DNA of 34,312 bases from Streptococcus caballi DSM 19004 (lineage in GTDB: Bacteria; Bacillota; Bacilli; Lactobacillales; Streptococcaceae): positions 1-34,312 of the forward strand of contig NZ_KB904073.1 of NCBI RefSeq assembly GCF_000379985.1. Direction: 5' to 3'. Below are positions 7,475 to 16,309 of this stretch, piece by piece. The position numbers were made by a program, and so were the translations under genes. A model generated the notes under the pieces. That model saw nothing but the letters and a program-made list of their open reading frames with translations, did not search any database and was not told the origin of the DNA. Numbering within the stretch: position 1 is the first letter of the stretch; every line of letters starts with the position of its first letter.

Positions 7475-7489
7475 TATAAAGCGTTTCCA
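7475..7489. promoter_or_regulatory. Possible CcpA (cre) site before the PTS operon
   Basis: TATAAAGCGTTTCCA matches the core of the catabolite-response element (AARCGNWWWCA) with one mismatch in the core and two in the left flank. It lies 39 bases before the IIA start and just upstream of a TACAAT -10-like box (7497-7502). CcpA repression of a sugar PTS operon would be usual in streptococci. Confidence 0.4.
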
Positions 7490-7527
7490 AATATTTTACA
7501 ATAAGTGTGAATAAAGGAGGACAAAGG

Positions 7528-7965
7528 ATGAAATACTTGGTATTGGTCAGCCATGGCGGCTTTGCAGAAGGGTTGAAAACTTCTCTTGCCATGTTTGCTG
7601 GCGACAAGATGGACCAAGTCATTGCAGTTGGCTTGCAAAATGGCAAATCGGTTGATGATTTTGCGATTGATTTCAAGGCTGCGATGGCACCATTGAAAGA
7701 AGATGACAGCGTTGTTGTTTTGGCAGACATCGTTGGCGGAAGCCCACTAACAACGGCATGTAGTGTTCTCGAAGAACTCGGCAAATTGGACACAGCGGTT
7801 ATTTTAGGCGGTATGAACTTACCAATGGCCCTGACATCTGTTGTGATGAAAGATGCCTTGGAAGGCGATGATTTCGTTGCTGCTGTGTTGCCAGAAGCAC
7901 AAGCTGCTCTGCAAGAATTCAAAGTCGCACCGGATGACGATGACGACGAAGATGATGACATTTAA
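7528..7965 (+). CDS. PTS mannose-family component IIA
   Basis: I chose ATG 7528 because AAAGGAGGACAAAGG sits just before it; the GTG at 7507 lies upstream of that site. The 145-residue protein is a cytoplasmic IIA of the mannose/fructose/sorbose family. It receives phosphate from HPr and passes it to IIB. LVSHGGFAEG carries the phosphorylated His9, and DIVGGSP and LGGMNLPM are the other conserved loops. The C-terminus is a run of acidic residues (DDDDDEDDDI, 136-145), unusual for the family and echoed at the end of IIC in the same operon. First gene of the operon, 14 bases before IIB. The sugar cannot be told from sequence alone. Confidence 0.9.
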   Translation: MKYLVLVSHGGFAEGLKTSLAMFAGDKMDQVIAVGLQNGKSVDDFAIDFKAAMAPLKEDDSVVVLADIVGGSPLTTACSVLEELGKLDTAVILGGMNLPMALTSVVMKDALEGDDFVAAVLPEAQAALQEFKVAPDDDDDEDDDI

Positions 7966-7979
7966 AAAGGAGTTTAAAA

Positions 7980-8474
7980 ATGGTAGTTTCATTTGTACGT
8001 ATTGATGACCGTATGATTCACGGTCAAACCGTTACTCGTTGGGCAAAAGAGTACCCTTGTGATGGTCTTATTGCTGTCAATGATGCAGCAGCTAAGAACA
8101 AAGTTTTGACACAGGCTTACAAAGGTGCTTCTGATAAGAAAACTTTTGTCTGGTCAGTTGACGCTTTTGGTCAAAAATCACAAAAAGTTTTGGATTCAGA
8201 TACCCGTTACTTCGTTATCACAAAAAATCCAATTGATATGAAGAAACTCTTGGTTGATCAAGGTTTTGTACCAAGCGATGTTAAGGAAATTATCGTCGGT
8301 CCAGCTAATGACCGTCCAGGAGCTGTTAAACTTGGGAACAATCAATCCATTACTCAGGAAGAAGCAGATGCTATTGAAGCCATCGAAAAAGCTGGCTACA
8401 AAGTGAAATTCCAACTTCTGCCAGATGTCTCAATTGGTTACTGGTCGGACTTCAAATCTAAATTTGGTTACTAA
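7980..8474 (+). CDS. PTS mannose-family component IIB
   Basis: The 164-residue cytoplasmic IIB carries the phosphoryl group from IIA to the incoming sugar. FVRIDDRMIHGQTVTRW at the N-terminus is the family signature, with His14 as the phosphorylation site. YFVITKNPIDMKKL and a GPANDRPGAVKLGNN loop follow, in the usual order. ATG 7980 follows AAAAAGGAGTTTAAAA. Full length for the family. IIA and IIB are separate genes here, unlike ManL where they are fused. It ends 144 bases before IIC, in a gap containing hairpins. Confidence 0.92.
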   Translation: MVVSFVRIDDRMIHGQTVTRWAKEYPCDGLIAVNDAAAKNKVLTQAYKGASDKKTFVWSVDAFGQKSQKVLDSDTRYFVITKNPIDMKKLLVDQGFVPSDVKEIIVGPANDRPGAVKLGNNQSITQEEADAIEAIEKAGYKVKFQLLPDVSIGYWSDFKSKFGY

Positions 8475-8618
8475 TGGAGAAAAGGTTTCTAGCTACTGGA
8501 AGTAGCTGAGAGATCTAACGCCAGCCGCTACGGCGGGTTGGCTAGCCCCTTTACTAATTTGATTTTAGAGCGAAAAACGTTAATAAAAAATGTCAATAAA
8601 TAATTAAGGAGATTTATT
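8475..8618 (+). promoter_or_regulatory. Intercistronic hairpins between IIB and IIC
   Basis: Two stem-loops lie in this gap: AGCTAC/GTAGCT (8492-8508, five-base loop) and GCCAGCC/GGTTGGC (8521-8543, one G-U pair). No strong T-run follows, so neither is a good terminator. They could stabilise or divide the mRNA so that soluble IIA/IIB and membrane IIC/IID are made in different amounts. The IIC ribosome site is AAGGAG at about 8607. Confidence 0.45.
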
Positions 8619-9470
8619 ATGACAATTTCTTGGTTCCAAGCTGCATTGCTCGGCTTGTTTGCTTGTTTGTCTTCCATGCCTGGTCTTGGTGGTACCTCAA
8701 TCGGTAACTACACACTGGGTCGTCCCTTAGTCGGTGGTTTGGTATGTGGCCTTATCTTAGGTGATATTAAAACAGGTATTATCTGTGGGGTTGCCATGCA
8801 ATTGGTCTACATTGCCCTTGTAACACCAGGTGGTACAGTTTCAGCCGATGTGCGTGCCGTATCTTATATCGGTATTCCACTTGCAATGGTTGCTATTCAC
8901 TCACAAGGTCTCTCAGCTGGTTCAGCTGATGCTGCCAACTTGGCTAAGTCAATGGGTACTCTTGTAGGTACTGTTGGTACTGTTCTTTTCTATGGTACTG
9001 CTACAATGAACTTGGTTTGGCAACATATCGGTTGGCGTGCTGTTGAAAAAGGAAACTTCAAACAACTTTACAAAGTTGACTGGCTCTATCCATGGGTTTC
9101 TCACATCGTTTTCTCATTCATTCCAACGTTGATTATGTGTAAACTCGGTGCAACTGCCGTTACAGCTATGAAGGATGCCCTCCCAATGGATGGTATTCCA
9201 ATGAAAACTCTCTTTACAGTTGGTGCCTTGCTCCCATGTGTAGGGATTGCTATTCTTTTGAAACAAATTGTTGATAAAGTAACTGACTTTATTCCATTCT
9301 TTGTTGGATTCACTTTGGCTGCTTCACTTGGTTTGAACTTGGTATCATGTGCAGTGATTTCATTGATTTTCGCAGTCTTGTTCTACGAACTTGAAATGGC
9401 CAAAAATGTGAGAGCTAACGCTGCTGCGGCAGACGATGATTTTGATGACGATGATGAGGAGGATATCTAA
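8619..9470 (+). CDS. PTS mannose-family component IIC (membrane)
   Basis: This 283-residue integral membrane protein forms, with IID, the sugar channel. It starts MTISWFQAALLGLFACLSSM and has the family's GRPLVGGLVCGLILGD and MQLVYIALVTPGGTVSADV segments, with several further hydrophobic spans. TPGGT-SADVRA is the conserved re-entrant loop thought to line the sugar path. The last 13 residues are almost all Asp/Glu (ADDDFDDDDEEDI). The codons for that acidic tail (GAT GAG GAG GAT) also provide the GAGGAGGAT ribosome site for IID, so the tail and the translation signal share sequence. Confidence 0.9.
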   Translation: MTISWFQAALLGLFACLSSMPGLGGTSIGNYTLGRPLVGGLVCGLILGDIKTGIICGVAMQLVYIALVTPGGTVSADVRAVSYIGIPLAMVAIHSQGLSAGSADAANLAKSMGTLVGTVGTVLFYGTATMNLVWQHIGWRAVEKGNFKQLYKVDWLYPWVSHIVFSFIPTLIMCKLGATAVTAMKDALPMDGIPMKTLFTVGALLPCVGIAILLKQIVDKVTDFIPFFVGFTLAASLGLNLVSCAVISLIFAVLFYELEMAKNVRANAAAADDDFDDDDEEDI

Positions 9471-9471
9471 G

Positions 9472-10305
9472 ATGGCTCAAAAGAAAATTACAAAGAAAAC
9501 CCTAATGAAATCTTTCCATCATTGGTACTATGGTAACCTGACATGTTTCTCACAAGAACACATGCAAACTTTTGGTTACCTGACTTCAATGTTGCCAATC
9601 GTGGAAGAATTGTATGACAATAAAGAAGACCAAGCTCGCTCAATGCAAACTTATACAGCCTTCTTCAATACTGAACCCCAACTTGGTGCTCTGATTGTTG
9701 GTATCACAGCAGGTCTTGAAGAAGCACGTGCTAATGGATCAGAAGAAGTCGATGACGAAACTATCAATGGTCTTCGTGCAGGTTTGATGGGACCTGTCGC
9801 TGGTATTGGAGACTCTCTTGTCGTTGGTACTTTGATTCCAGTTATTTTGGGTATTGCTCTTGGTTTATCAACTGGTGGTTCACCGATCGGTGCTGTCTTC
9901 TACATCATCGTTTGGAACCTCTTGGCTTATTTCGGTATGAAATTTGCCTACTTCAAGGGTTATGAACTTGGGGACAAGGCTGTTGAATTCCTTGTTGGTG
10001 CTCAAGGACAAGCTATTCGTAAAGCCGTTTCAATCGTCGGTGGTATGGTTGTCGGTGGTGTTGCTGCAACATGGGTTTCAGTTAAAACATCTTTCCAATT
10101 AGGCAGTGCTAAACACCCTTACTTAGTCCTCCAAGATAAGTTAGATGCCGTTTATCCAGGCCTTTTGACAGCGATCTTCATCGTCTTTTGCTGGTGGTTG
10201 ATGGCTAAGAAGAACATTTCTCCAATCAAAGTTATGCTCCTTTTGGTAGTTATTGCCCTTGTTGGTGTACTTGTTGGCTTCTTCAACCCAGGTTTGTCTT
10301 ACTAA
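9472..10305 (+). CDS. PTS mannose-family component IID (membrane)
   Basis: I chose ATG 9472, 1 base after the IIC stop and 8 bases after GAGGAGG; an upstream in-frame ATG at 9436 lies inside IIC. The 277-residue protein begins MAQKKITKKTLMKSFHHWYY and has the IID signature: SFHHWYYGNLTCFSQEHMQT, LKA-like EEARANG, and GLRAGLMGPVAGIGDSL. C-terminal hydrophobic spans anchor it. With IIC it translocates and releases the phosphorylated sugar. Translation is probably coupled to IIC. Normal length for the family. Confidence 0.92.
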   Translation: MAQKKITKKTLMKSFHHWYYGNLTCFSQEHMQTFGYLTSMLPIVEELYDNKEDQARSMQTYTAFFNTEPQLGALIVGITAGLEEARANGSEEVDDETINGLRAGLMGPVAGIGDSLVVGTLIPVILGIALGLSTGGSPIGAVFYIIVWNLLAYFGMKFAYFKGYELGDKAVEFLVGAQGQAIRKAVSIVGGMVVGGVAATWVSVKTSFQLGSAKHPYLVLQDKLDAVYPGLLTAIFIVFCWWLMAKKNISPIKVMLLLVVIALVGVLVGFFNPGLSY

Positions 10306-10358
10306 GAAAAACAAAAACTAGCATGTCTTCATGATTTGCCTCGCATAAAGGAGAAGAA

Positions 10359-10652
10359 ATGACAGAACAAGAACTGATTAAAGGATATGAAACAGAAATT
10401 CAATATCAAAAACACATGATTGAAAATCTCGGGAGATGGTTTAGCCTCTTCTTTATCATAGCCAGTAGCGGTGTTGTCCTCACCTACTTTTTCAAAGGAA
10501 GCCAGCTAGCTCTCTTTATCCTCGGCATTGTTCTACTTGTCCTTGGCATTTTAGGCATGCTTCTCTTTGGCTACGGTATCTACAAAGGAAAGCAAAATGT
10601 CAATAAAGTTATTGATGATTTTGAAACCAAGCTACACTCTGCCAAAGCTTAG
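10359..10652 (+). CDS. Small two-helix membrane protein of unknown function
   Basis: 97 residues behind AAAGGAGAAGAA, 53 bases after IID, followed by a terminator, so it is likely the last gene of the PTS operon. The N-terminal 24 residues are polar and helical (MTEQELIKGYETEIQYQKHM). Two membrane segments follow at about 27-45 and 50-75, then a polar tail ending FETKLHSAKA. I do not recognise the family. Its position suggests a part in PTS assembly or regulation, but nothing in the sequence proves it. Confidence 0.7.
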   Translation: MTEQELIKGYETEIQYQKHMIENLGRWFSLFFIIASSGVVLTYFFKGSQLALFILGIVLLVLGILGMLLFGYGIYKGKQNVNKVIDDFETKLHSAKA

Positions 10653-10660
10653 TAATGTAA

Positions 10661-10705
10661 AACTCTTTGTCTCTTAGAATCTCCATGAGACAGAGAGTTT
10701 TTAGT
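10661..10705 (+). terminator. Terminator after the PTS operon
   Basis: AACTCTTTGTCTC pairs with GAGACAGAGAGTT (13 pairs with one G-U) around a 13-base loop and is followed by TTTTTAGTTTTTA. It ends the operon that starts at 7528. Confidence 0.8.
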
Positions 10706-10734
10706 TTTTAAAATCTTCTGAATTTTAAAAAGTA

Positions 10735-10763
10735 TTGACAACACTGGGAAATAAAGGTAAACT
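10735..10763 (+). promoter_or_regulatory. Strong sigma-A promoter for the leader peptide and ABC importer
   Basis: TTGACA (10735-10740), a 17-base spacer and TAAACT (10758-10763). The transcript would start near 10770, about 23 bases before the leader-peptide ATG. Confidence 0.75.
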
Positions 10764-10792
10764 AAAACTAATCATAAACAAGGAGGCAGCAA

Positions 10793-10849
10793 ATGATTGA
10801 ACAAACGTCGCGACTAAATCGATACTTTTACTTTAGTTTCTTTAGATAG
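10793..10849 (+). CDS. Phe/Tyr-rich leader peptide (18 residues)
   Basis: AGGAGG (10781-10786) stands 6 bases before ATG 10793. The peptide is MIEQTSRLNRYFYFSFFR, stop TAG at 10847. Six of the seven residues 11-17 are Tyr or Phe. Bases 10801-10809 (ACAAACGTC) pair perfectly with 10849-10857 (GACGTTTGT), so the aromatic codons sit in the loop of a hairpin that a translating ribosome would open. Downstream lie a terminator and a competing stem. This is the classic layout of a ribosome-mediated attenuator: stalling at Phe or Tyr codons when charged tRNA is scarce would change folding and allow readthrough into the ABC importer. The regulatory mechanism is inferred. An antibiotic-stalled leader is an alternative. 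Confidence 0.7.
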   Translation: MIEQTSRLNRYFYFSFFR

Positions 10850-10928
10850 ACGTTTGTAAGCCTGGTGGATGCAGACGTCAATAAGTTTGTATCTATGAAG
10901 CTAAAGCATTTTGTTGTGGATGAGCCGA

Positions 10929-10991
10929 TTAGATAGAAAAATCTAACTGGCTACGAAAATACATCTTTTGGTGGAAAAAGTAACCAGTTAG
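10929..10991 (+). promoter_or_regulatory. Antiterminator stem competing with the attenuator
   Basis: CTAACTGGCTAC (10943-10954) pairs with GTAACCAGTTAG (10980-10991), 12 positions with one C-A mismatch. The right arm overlaps the 5' arm of the terminator at 10982-10992, so the two cannot form together. A small hairpin TTAGAT/ATCTAA (10929-10934 with 10941-10946) overlaps the left arm and could block antitermination. Confidence 0.65.
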
Positions 10992-11011
10992 GCCTGCCTA
11001 GCTGGTTTTTT
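10982..11011 (+). terminator. Attenuator terminator before the ABC importer
   Basis: AACCAGTTAGG (10982-10992), loop CCTG, CCTAGCTGGTT (10997-11007), then T's through 11011. Eleven pairs with one G-U. It lies between the leader peptide and the ABC importer, so some readthrough must occur for the importer to be made. Confidence 0.8.
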
Positions 11012-11043
11012 CTTTGTTATGATCGCATAATAGCAGAGCTATT

Positions 11044-11104
11044 AATACTCTTTGAAAATTAAAATGACGGTGCTCTACCTAGCTTGATTTTCTTTGAGTA
11101 TAGG
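11044..11104. repeat. Short BOX-like interspersed element, copy 1
   Basis: The element begins AATACTCTTTGAAAATTAAA and ends TTGATTTTCTTTGAGTATAG, imperfect inverted ends around about 20 bases. A second copy lies at 25085-25134. The ends resemble boxA and boxC of streptococcal BOX elements (from memory). It sits between the attenuator and the ribosome site of the ABC importer. Confidence 0.55.
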
Positions 11105-11127
11105 AAAAAACAAAAGGAGTAATGAAC

Positions 11128-13107
11128 ATGAAGAAAGTTTTGACAGCTTTACTTACCTTAGTTGCCGCAGTCATGGTTTTGGCAGGCTGTTCCAATGTTA
11201 ACAGCTCTAAAAATAAGACTGTGCACATCGGGATTCTCCAGTATGTGGAACATGAATCTCTGACGGCAGCACGTAAGGGATTTGTCAGCGAGTTGAAGAA
11301 GGAAGGTTATGTTGATGGTAAAAATATTGCTATCGACTACGAAAATGCCCAAGGGGACCAGTCCAACCTTCAAACCATTTCACAGTCATTGATTGATGAT
11401 AATGATATGGTGCTGGGAATTGCGACGCCTGCTGCACAAGCTTTGACAAATCTGAGCACGGATACACCTATCCTCTTTACAGCAGTGACTGATCCTGTTT
11501 CTGCTAAATTAGTCAAATCAATGGACAAGGTTGGTGGTATGGCAACAGGAACCAGCGACATGTCACCAATTGACAAGCAGGTTGAATTGTTGCAAAAAGT
11601 GATGCCAAATGTCAAAAAAGTTGGTATCATGTACACCACTAACGAACGTAACTCAGAGGTTCAGGTTGAAGAGGCTGAAAAAGTTTTCAAAAAAGCTGGT
11701 ATCCAAACCATTACAAAAGGCATTTCATCTACCAATGATGTTCAAGATACAGCTAAAAGTTTGATGAGCCAAACGGAAGTGCTCTTTATTCCAACTGATA
11801 ATACTATTGTGTCAGCTATTAGCTTGGTGACTGACTTGTCAAAAGAGACAAAGATTCCAATTGTTGGCGGCTCTGCTGATGTTGTCAAAGATGGTGTTCT
11901 CTTCACTTACGGTGCCAACTATGAAGCCCTTGGCCGTCAGACTGCTAAGTTAGCGGTTCGTCTTATTAAGGGGGAAGAGGTTGGCAATATTTCTGCTGAA
12001 TATCCTAAGACTCTGGATGTAGTTGTCAACGAAGATATGGCTAAAACGCTAGGAATTGACATTTCTTCTATCAAAAAGGAAGCTTCAACCACTAGCAGCA
12101 CCAGCTCAAGTTCTAGTCAAGAAAAGGACAGTCAGACATCAAGCAAGAAAATAGACAAGACTGCAAATTCATCAAGTAGCAAATCGTCTTCAAATGGTTT
12201 CCTAAATGTCATCTTGTCAGCTATTTCACAAGGTATGCTCTGGGCTATCATGGCTATCGGTGTTTTCATCACTTTCCGTATCCTGGACATTGCTGATATG
12301 ACAGCTGAAGGAGCGTTTCCACTGGGAGCTGCTTCAACGACTATTATGATTGTCAATGGCTTTAATCCGCTTATAGCTACCTTTGTTGGTTTTGTAGCAG
12401 GGACGTTGGCTGGTGCCGTTTCAGGTTTCCTACATACCAAGATGAAAATTCCAGCCCTTTTAACAGGGATCATTACCTTGACTGCTCTATATTCAGTCAA
12501 TCTCTTGGTTCTTGGTAGTTCCAATGTTTCTCTATCAGGACAAAAGACTTTGGTAACCATGGTTATGGGATTAGGTCTGTCTAAATTGACGGGTGTTATC
12601 CTGCTTGGTATTGTCTTTGTGTCCTTGGTTATCGGCTTTTTGGTGCTTCTTTTAAACACCCAAGTCGGTCTTGCTCTTCGTGCAACGGGTGATAATATTG
12701 CTATGGGTGAAGCTAACGGTATCAAAGTTGACCGTATGAAAATCTTGGGTTACATGATTTCAAATGGTCTTATCGCTCTTTCTGGTGCCTTAATGGCTCA
12801 GAACAATGGCTACGCTGACATGAATATGGGTACAGGTACTATCGTTAACGGTTTGGCTGCCATTATCTTGGCAGAAGTTATTGTTAAATATTTGCCGCTT
12901 GGCAAGCGTCTCTGGTCAATTGTTGTGGGTGCTGTGCTATACCGCCTCGTTTTGGTTATCATTTTGGCCATGAATGTAGATGCTCAAATGCTGAAGTTAG
13001 CATCAGCTATTCTTCTAGCTATCATCCTCTATGTGCCAGAAGTGCGTAAGAAATTGCAGATTAAACCCAATAAAAGTTTGACACCAGAAGCAGGAGGTAA
13101 AGACTAA
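11128..13107 (+). CDS. ABC importer: substrate-binding lipoprotein fused to permease
   Basis: I chose ATG 11128, 8 bases after AGGAG; ATG 11122 is only 2 bases from it. Residues 1-21 are a lipoprotein signal ending LAGC, with Cys21 as the lipid anchor. Residues 26-315 are a periplasmic-binding fold of the ABC_sub_bind type (TrpX-like): VHIGILQYVEHESL, DYENAQGDQSNL, and a repeated IVGGSADVV hinge. Residues about 316-355 are a Ser/Lys-rich linker. Residues 356-659 are a multi-span permease of the branched-chain/BPD_transp_2 type (ITFRILDIADMTAEGAFPLG, KIPALLTGIITLTALYS). Normally these are two genes. With the ATPase encoded next, overlapping by one base, they make an importer. The leader peptide suggests an aromatic amino acid as substrate; this is inference. 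Confidence 0.88.
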   Translation: MKKVLTALLTLVAAVMVLAGCSNVNSSKNKTVHIGILQYVEHESLTAARKGFVSELKKEGYVDGKNIAIDYENAQGDQSNLQTISQSLIDDNDMVLGIATPAAQALTNLSTDTPILFTAVTDPVSAKLVKSMDKVGGMATGTSDMSPIDKQVELLQKVMPNVKKVGIMYTTNERNSEVQVEEAEKVFKKAGIQTITKGISSTNDVQDTAKSLMSQTEVLFIPTDNTIVSAISLVTDLSKETKIPIVGGSADVVKDGVLFTYGANYEALGRQTAKLAVRLIKGEEVGNISAEYPKTLDVVVNEDMAKTLGIDISSIKKEASTTSSTSSSSSQEKDSQTSSKKIDKTANSSSSKSSSNGFLNVILSAISQGMLWAIMAIGVFITFRILDIADMTAEGAFPLGAASTTIMIVNGFNPLIATFVGFVAGTLAGAVSGFLHTKMKIPALLTGIITLTALYSVNLLVLGSSNVSLSGQKTLVTMVMGLGLSKLTGVILLGIVFVSLVIGFLVLLLNTQVGLALRATGDNIAMGEANGIKVDRMKILGYMISNGLIALSGALMAQNNGYADMNMGTGTIVNGLAAIILAEVIVKYLPLGKRLWSIVVGAVLYRLVLVIILAMNVDAQMLKLASAILLAIILYVPEVRKKLQIKPNKSLTPEAGGKD

Positions 13108-13910
13108 TGGCTTTATTAACACTTTCAAATATCCATAAAACTTTTGAAAAAGGAACAGTCAATGAAAACCGTGTGCTGCAAGGACTTGATTTGGAAATTG
13201 AACAAGGTGATTTTATCTCCGTTATCGGGGGGAACGGTGCTGGAAAGTCAACTCTCATGAACTCCATTGCTGGTGTCCTAACAATTGACGAAGGGGACAT
13301 TTTCTTAGAGGGTCAATCTATCAAGAAACTGTCTGTTGACGAGCGTTCGAAAGATATCAGCCGTGTTTTCCAAGACCCACGTATGGGAACAGCAACTAAT
13401 TTGACCATCGAGGAAAATATGGCTATCGCTTATCGTCGCGGTAAGAAGCGTAGCTTTTTCAAAAAGTCTGTCACAGAAGCTGAGCGCGAGATTTTTAAGG
13501 CAGCCTTGATTGACTTAGGGTTAGGATTGGAAAATCGCATGAAGACTGATGCCAATTTTCTGTCAGGTGGTCAACGTCAGGCGCTAACCCTAGCTATGGC
13601 AACGCTGGTCCGTCCCAAAGTTCTTTTGCTGGATGAACATACAGCAGCGCTTGACCCTAAAACTAGCGATATGGTCATGAATTTGACCAGAAAAATTGTT
13701 GAAGAACAAGAATTGACAACGCTCATGATTACCCACAATATGGAACATGCTATTGAATATGGTAATCGTTTGGTTATGCTCTACCATGGTAAAATTGTTG
13801 TGGATGTCAAGGGTGATGAAAAGAAAAATCTGACTGTAGCTGAACTGATGGATCTCTTCCATAAAAATAGCGGTCAAGTGCTTAATGACGATGCCCTTGT
13901 TTTTGGATAA
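13107..13910 (+). CDS. ABC importer ATPase
   Basis: 267 residues; ATG 13107 overlaps the TAA of the fused importer gene (TAATG), so translation is coupled. Walker A GGNGAGKST is at 41-49, the signature LSGGQRQ at 152-158, Walker B VLLLDEHTA at 172-180 and the switch His210 in ITHNM. All catalytic residues are present. Full length for the TrpZ/LivF-like ATPases that energise binding-protein importers. Residues 110-130 have a basic RRGKKRSFFKKS insert common in this group. It is followed directly by a terminator, closing the operon. Confidence 0.93.
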   Translation: MALLTLSNIHKTFEKGTVNENRVLQGLDLEIEQGDFISVIGGNGAGKSTLMNSIAGVLTIDEGDIFLEGQSIKKLSVDERSKDISRVFQDPRMGTATNLTIEENMAIAYRRGKKRSFFKKSVTEAEREIFKAALIDLGLGLENRMKTDANFLSGGQRQALTLAMATLVRPKVLLLDEHTAALDPKTSDMVMNLTRKIVEEQELTTLMITHNMEHAIEYGNRLVMLYHGKIVVDVKGDEKKNLTVAELMDLFHKNSGQVLNDDALVFG

Positions 13911-13916
13911 AAGATT

Positions 13917-13948
13917 AAAATCGTTAGTGAAAACTAGCGATTTTTTAA
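13917..13948 (+). terminator. Terminator of the ABC importer operon
   Basis: AAAATCGTTAGT pairs with ACTAGCGATTTT around a GAAA loop (12 pairs, one G-U), followed by TT and AATAG. It begins 7 bases after the ATPase stop codon. Confidence 0.85.
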
Positions 13949-13970
13949 TAGAAAAAATCAAAGTTTTTTC

Positions 13971-13998
13971 TTGACTATTTCTGACCAAGTGCTAGAAT
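13971..13998 (+). promoter_or_regulatory. groES-groEL promoter
   Basis: TTGACT (13971-13976), 16 bases, then TAGAAT (13993-13998) with an extended TGC ahead of it. The CIRCE operator begins 15 bases downstream. Confidence 0.8.
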
Positions 13999-14012
13999 AG
14001 TGTTTGTAGGAA

Positions 14013-14039
14013 TTAGCACTCTATACATAAGAGTGCTAA
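14013..14039. promoter_or_regulatory. CIRCE operator (HrcA binding site)
   Basis: TTAGCACTC, nine bases, GAGTGCTAA: a perfect match to the CIRCE consensus. HrcA binds it to repress groESL until heat shock. Only one CIRCE is visible here. No CtsR direct repeat was found in the promoter. Confidence 0.97.
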
Positions 14040-14160
14040 CACTCTGGTGAAATCCGAAACAGATTGCCATCAATCTGCAATGATGTGATTTTCAAAGGGT
14101 GTCAAGCGGAGCGCCTGAAAAGTTCTGCTATTTTCAAAACATTAAAATGGAGGAAAAGCT

Positions 14161-14448
14161 ATGTCATTAAAACCATTAGGTGACCGAGTGGTCGTAAAAT
14201 TTCAAGAAAATGAAGAAAAAACAGCAGGTGGATTTGTTCTTGCAGGGACAAGTCACGAAGCAACGAAGGTAGCCACAGTTTTGGCTGTCGGTCAGGGAAT
14301 CCGCACCCTGACAGGGGACTTGGTAGCACCAAGCGTATCGATTGATGACAAGGTTTTGGTTGAAAGCGGTGCTGGTATTGAAGTCAAAGATGGTGATGAT
14401 AAAGTGACTATCGTGCGTGAAGCTGACATTTTAGCAATCTTAGGCTAG
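14161..14448 (+). CDS. groES: Co-chaperonin GroES
   Basis: 95 residues behind ATGGAGGAAAAGCT. GroES forms the heptameric lid of the GroEL folding chamber in the cytoplasm. [12 protein letters not shown] at the start, the mobile-loop region [12 protein letters not shown] that contacts GroEL, and [14 protein letters not shown] are clear. Length is normal. It is first in a CIRCE-controlled operon with groEL. The 122-base leader after CIRCE has no other gene. Confidence 0.97.
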   Translation: MSLKPLGDRVVVKFQENEEKTAGGFVLAGTSHEATKVATVLAVGQGIRTLTGDLVAPSVSIDDKVLVESGAGIEVKDGDDKVTIVREADILAILG

Positions 14449-16210
<1,762 letters not shown>

Positions 16211-16263
16211 TTCATAGGAACTAAAGAAAACAACAAGATGAAGGTCAATGTCATCAGGTAGAG

Positions 16264-16309
16264 AATCGTTTTAGATCAACGGTTGCGTGTGATCTAAAGC
16301 GATTTTTCT
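16264..16309 (+). terminator. Terminator of groES-groEL
   Basis: AATCGTTTTAGATCA (16264-16278) pairs with TGATCTAAAGCGATT (16290-16304), 15 pairs with one G-U, followed by TTTCTTTTC. It closes the heat-shock operon. Confidence 0.88.

Larger units (their letters stand above)
7116..7527. other. Gap between toxin array and PTS operon
   Basis: The first 14 bases repeat those after 2190 (GTGCAAACCTTACG against GTACAAACCTTATG), the beginning of the shared linker, after which homology stops. A 71-codon minus-strand frame (7207-7422) has no ribosome site and I do not recognise it. From 7421 to 7470 TGACATTT occurs three times with related TGTCACATTT, an arrangement like the end repeats of IS21-family elements. 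Before the PTS genes there is a TACAAT at 7497-7502 as a possible -10 box, without a clear -35 box. Confidence 0.4.

Noticed and set aside
7452..7961. Minus-strand frame with a serine run opposite the IIA gene
   Set aside because: The serine run is the complement of the Asp codons in the IIA tail; the plus-strand IIA gene is well supported.
10850..11110. T-box riboswitch before the ABC importer
   Set aside because: No T-box consensus (GGGTGG-ACCGCG type) is present; the leader-peptide attenuator explains the structure better.
12132..12725. 197-codon minus-strand frame within the fused importer gene
   Set aside because: It lies opposite a clear membrane-protein gene, has no ribosome site and has no recognisable product.
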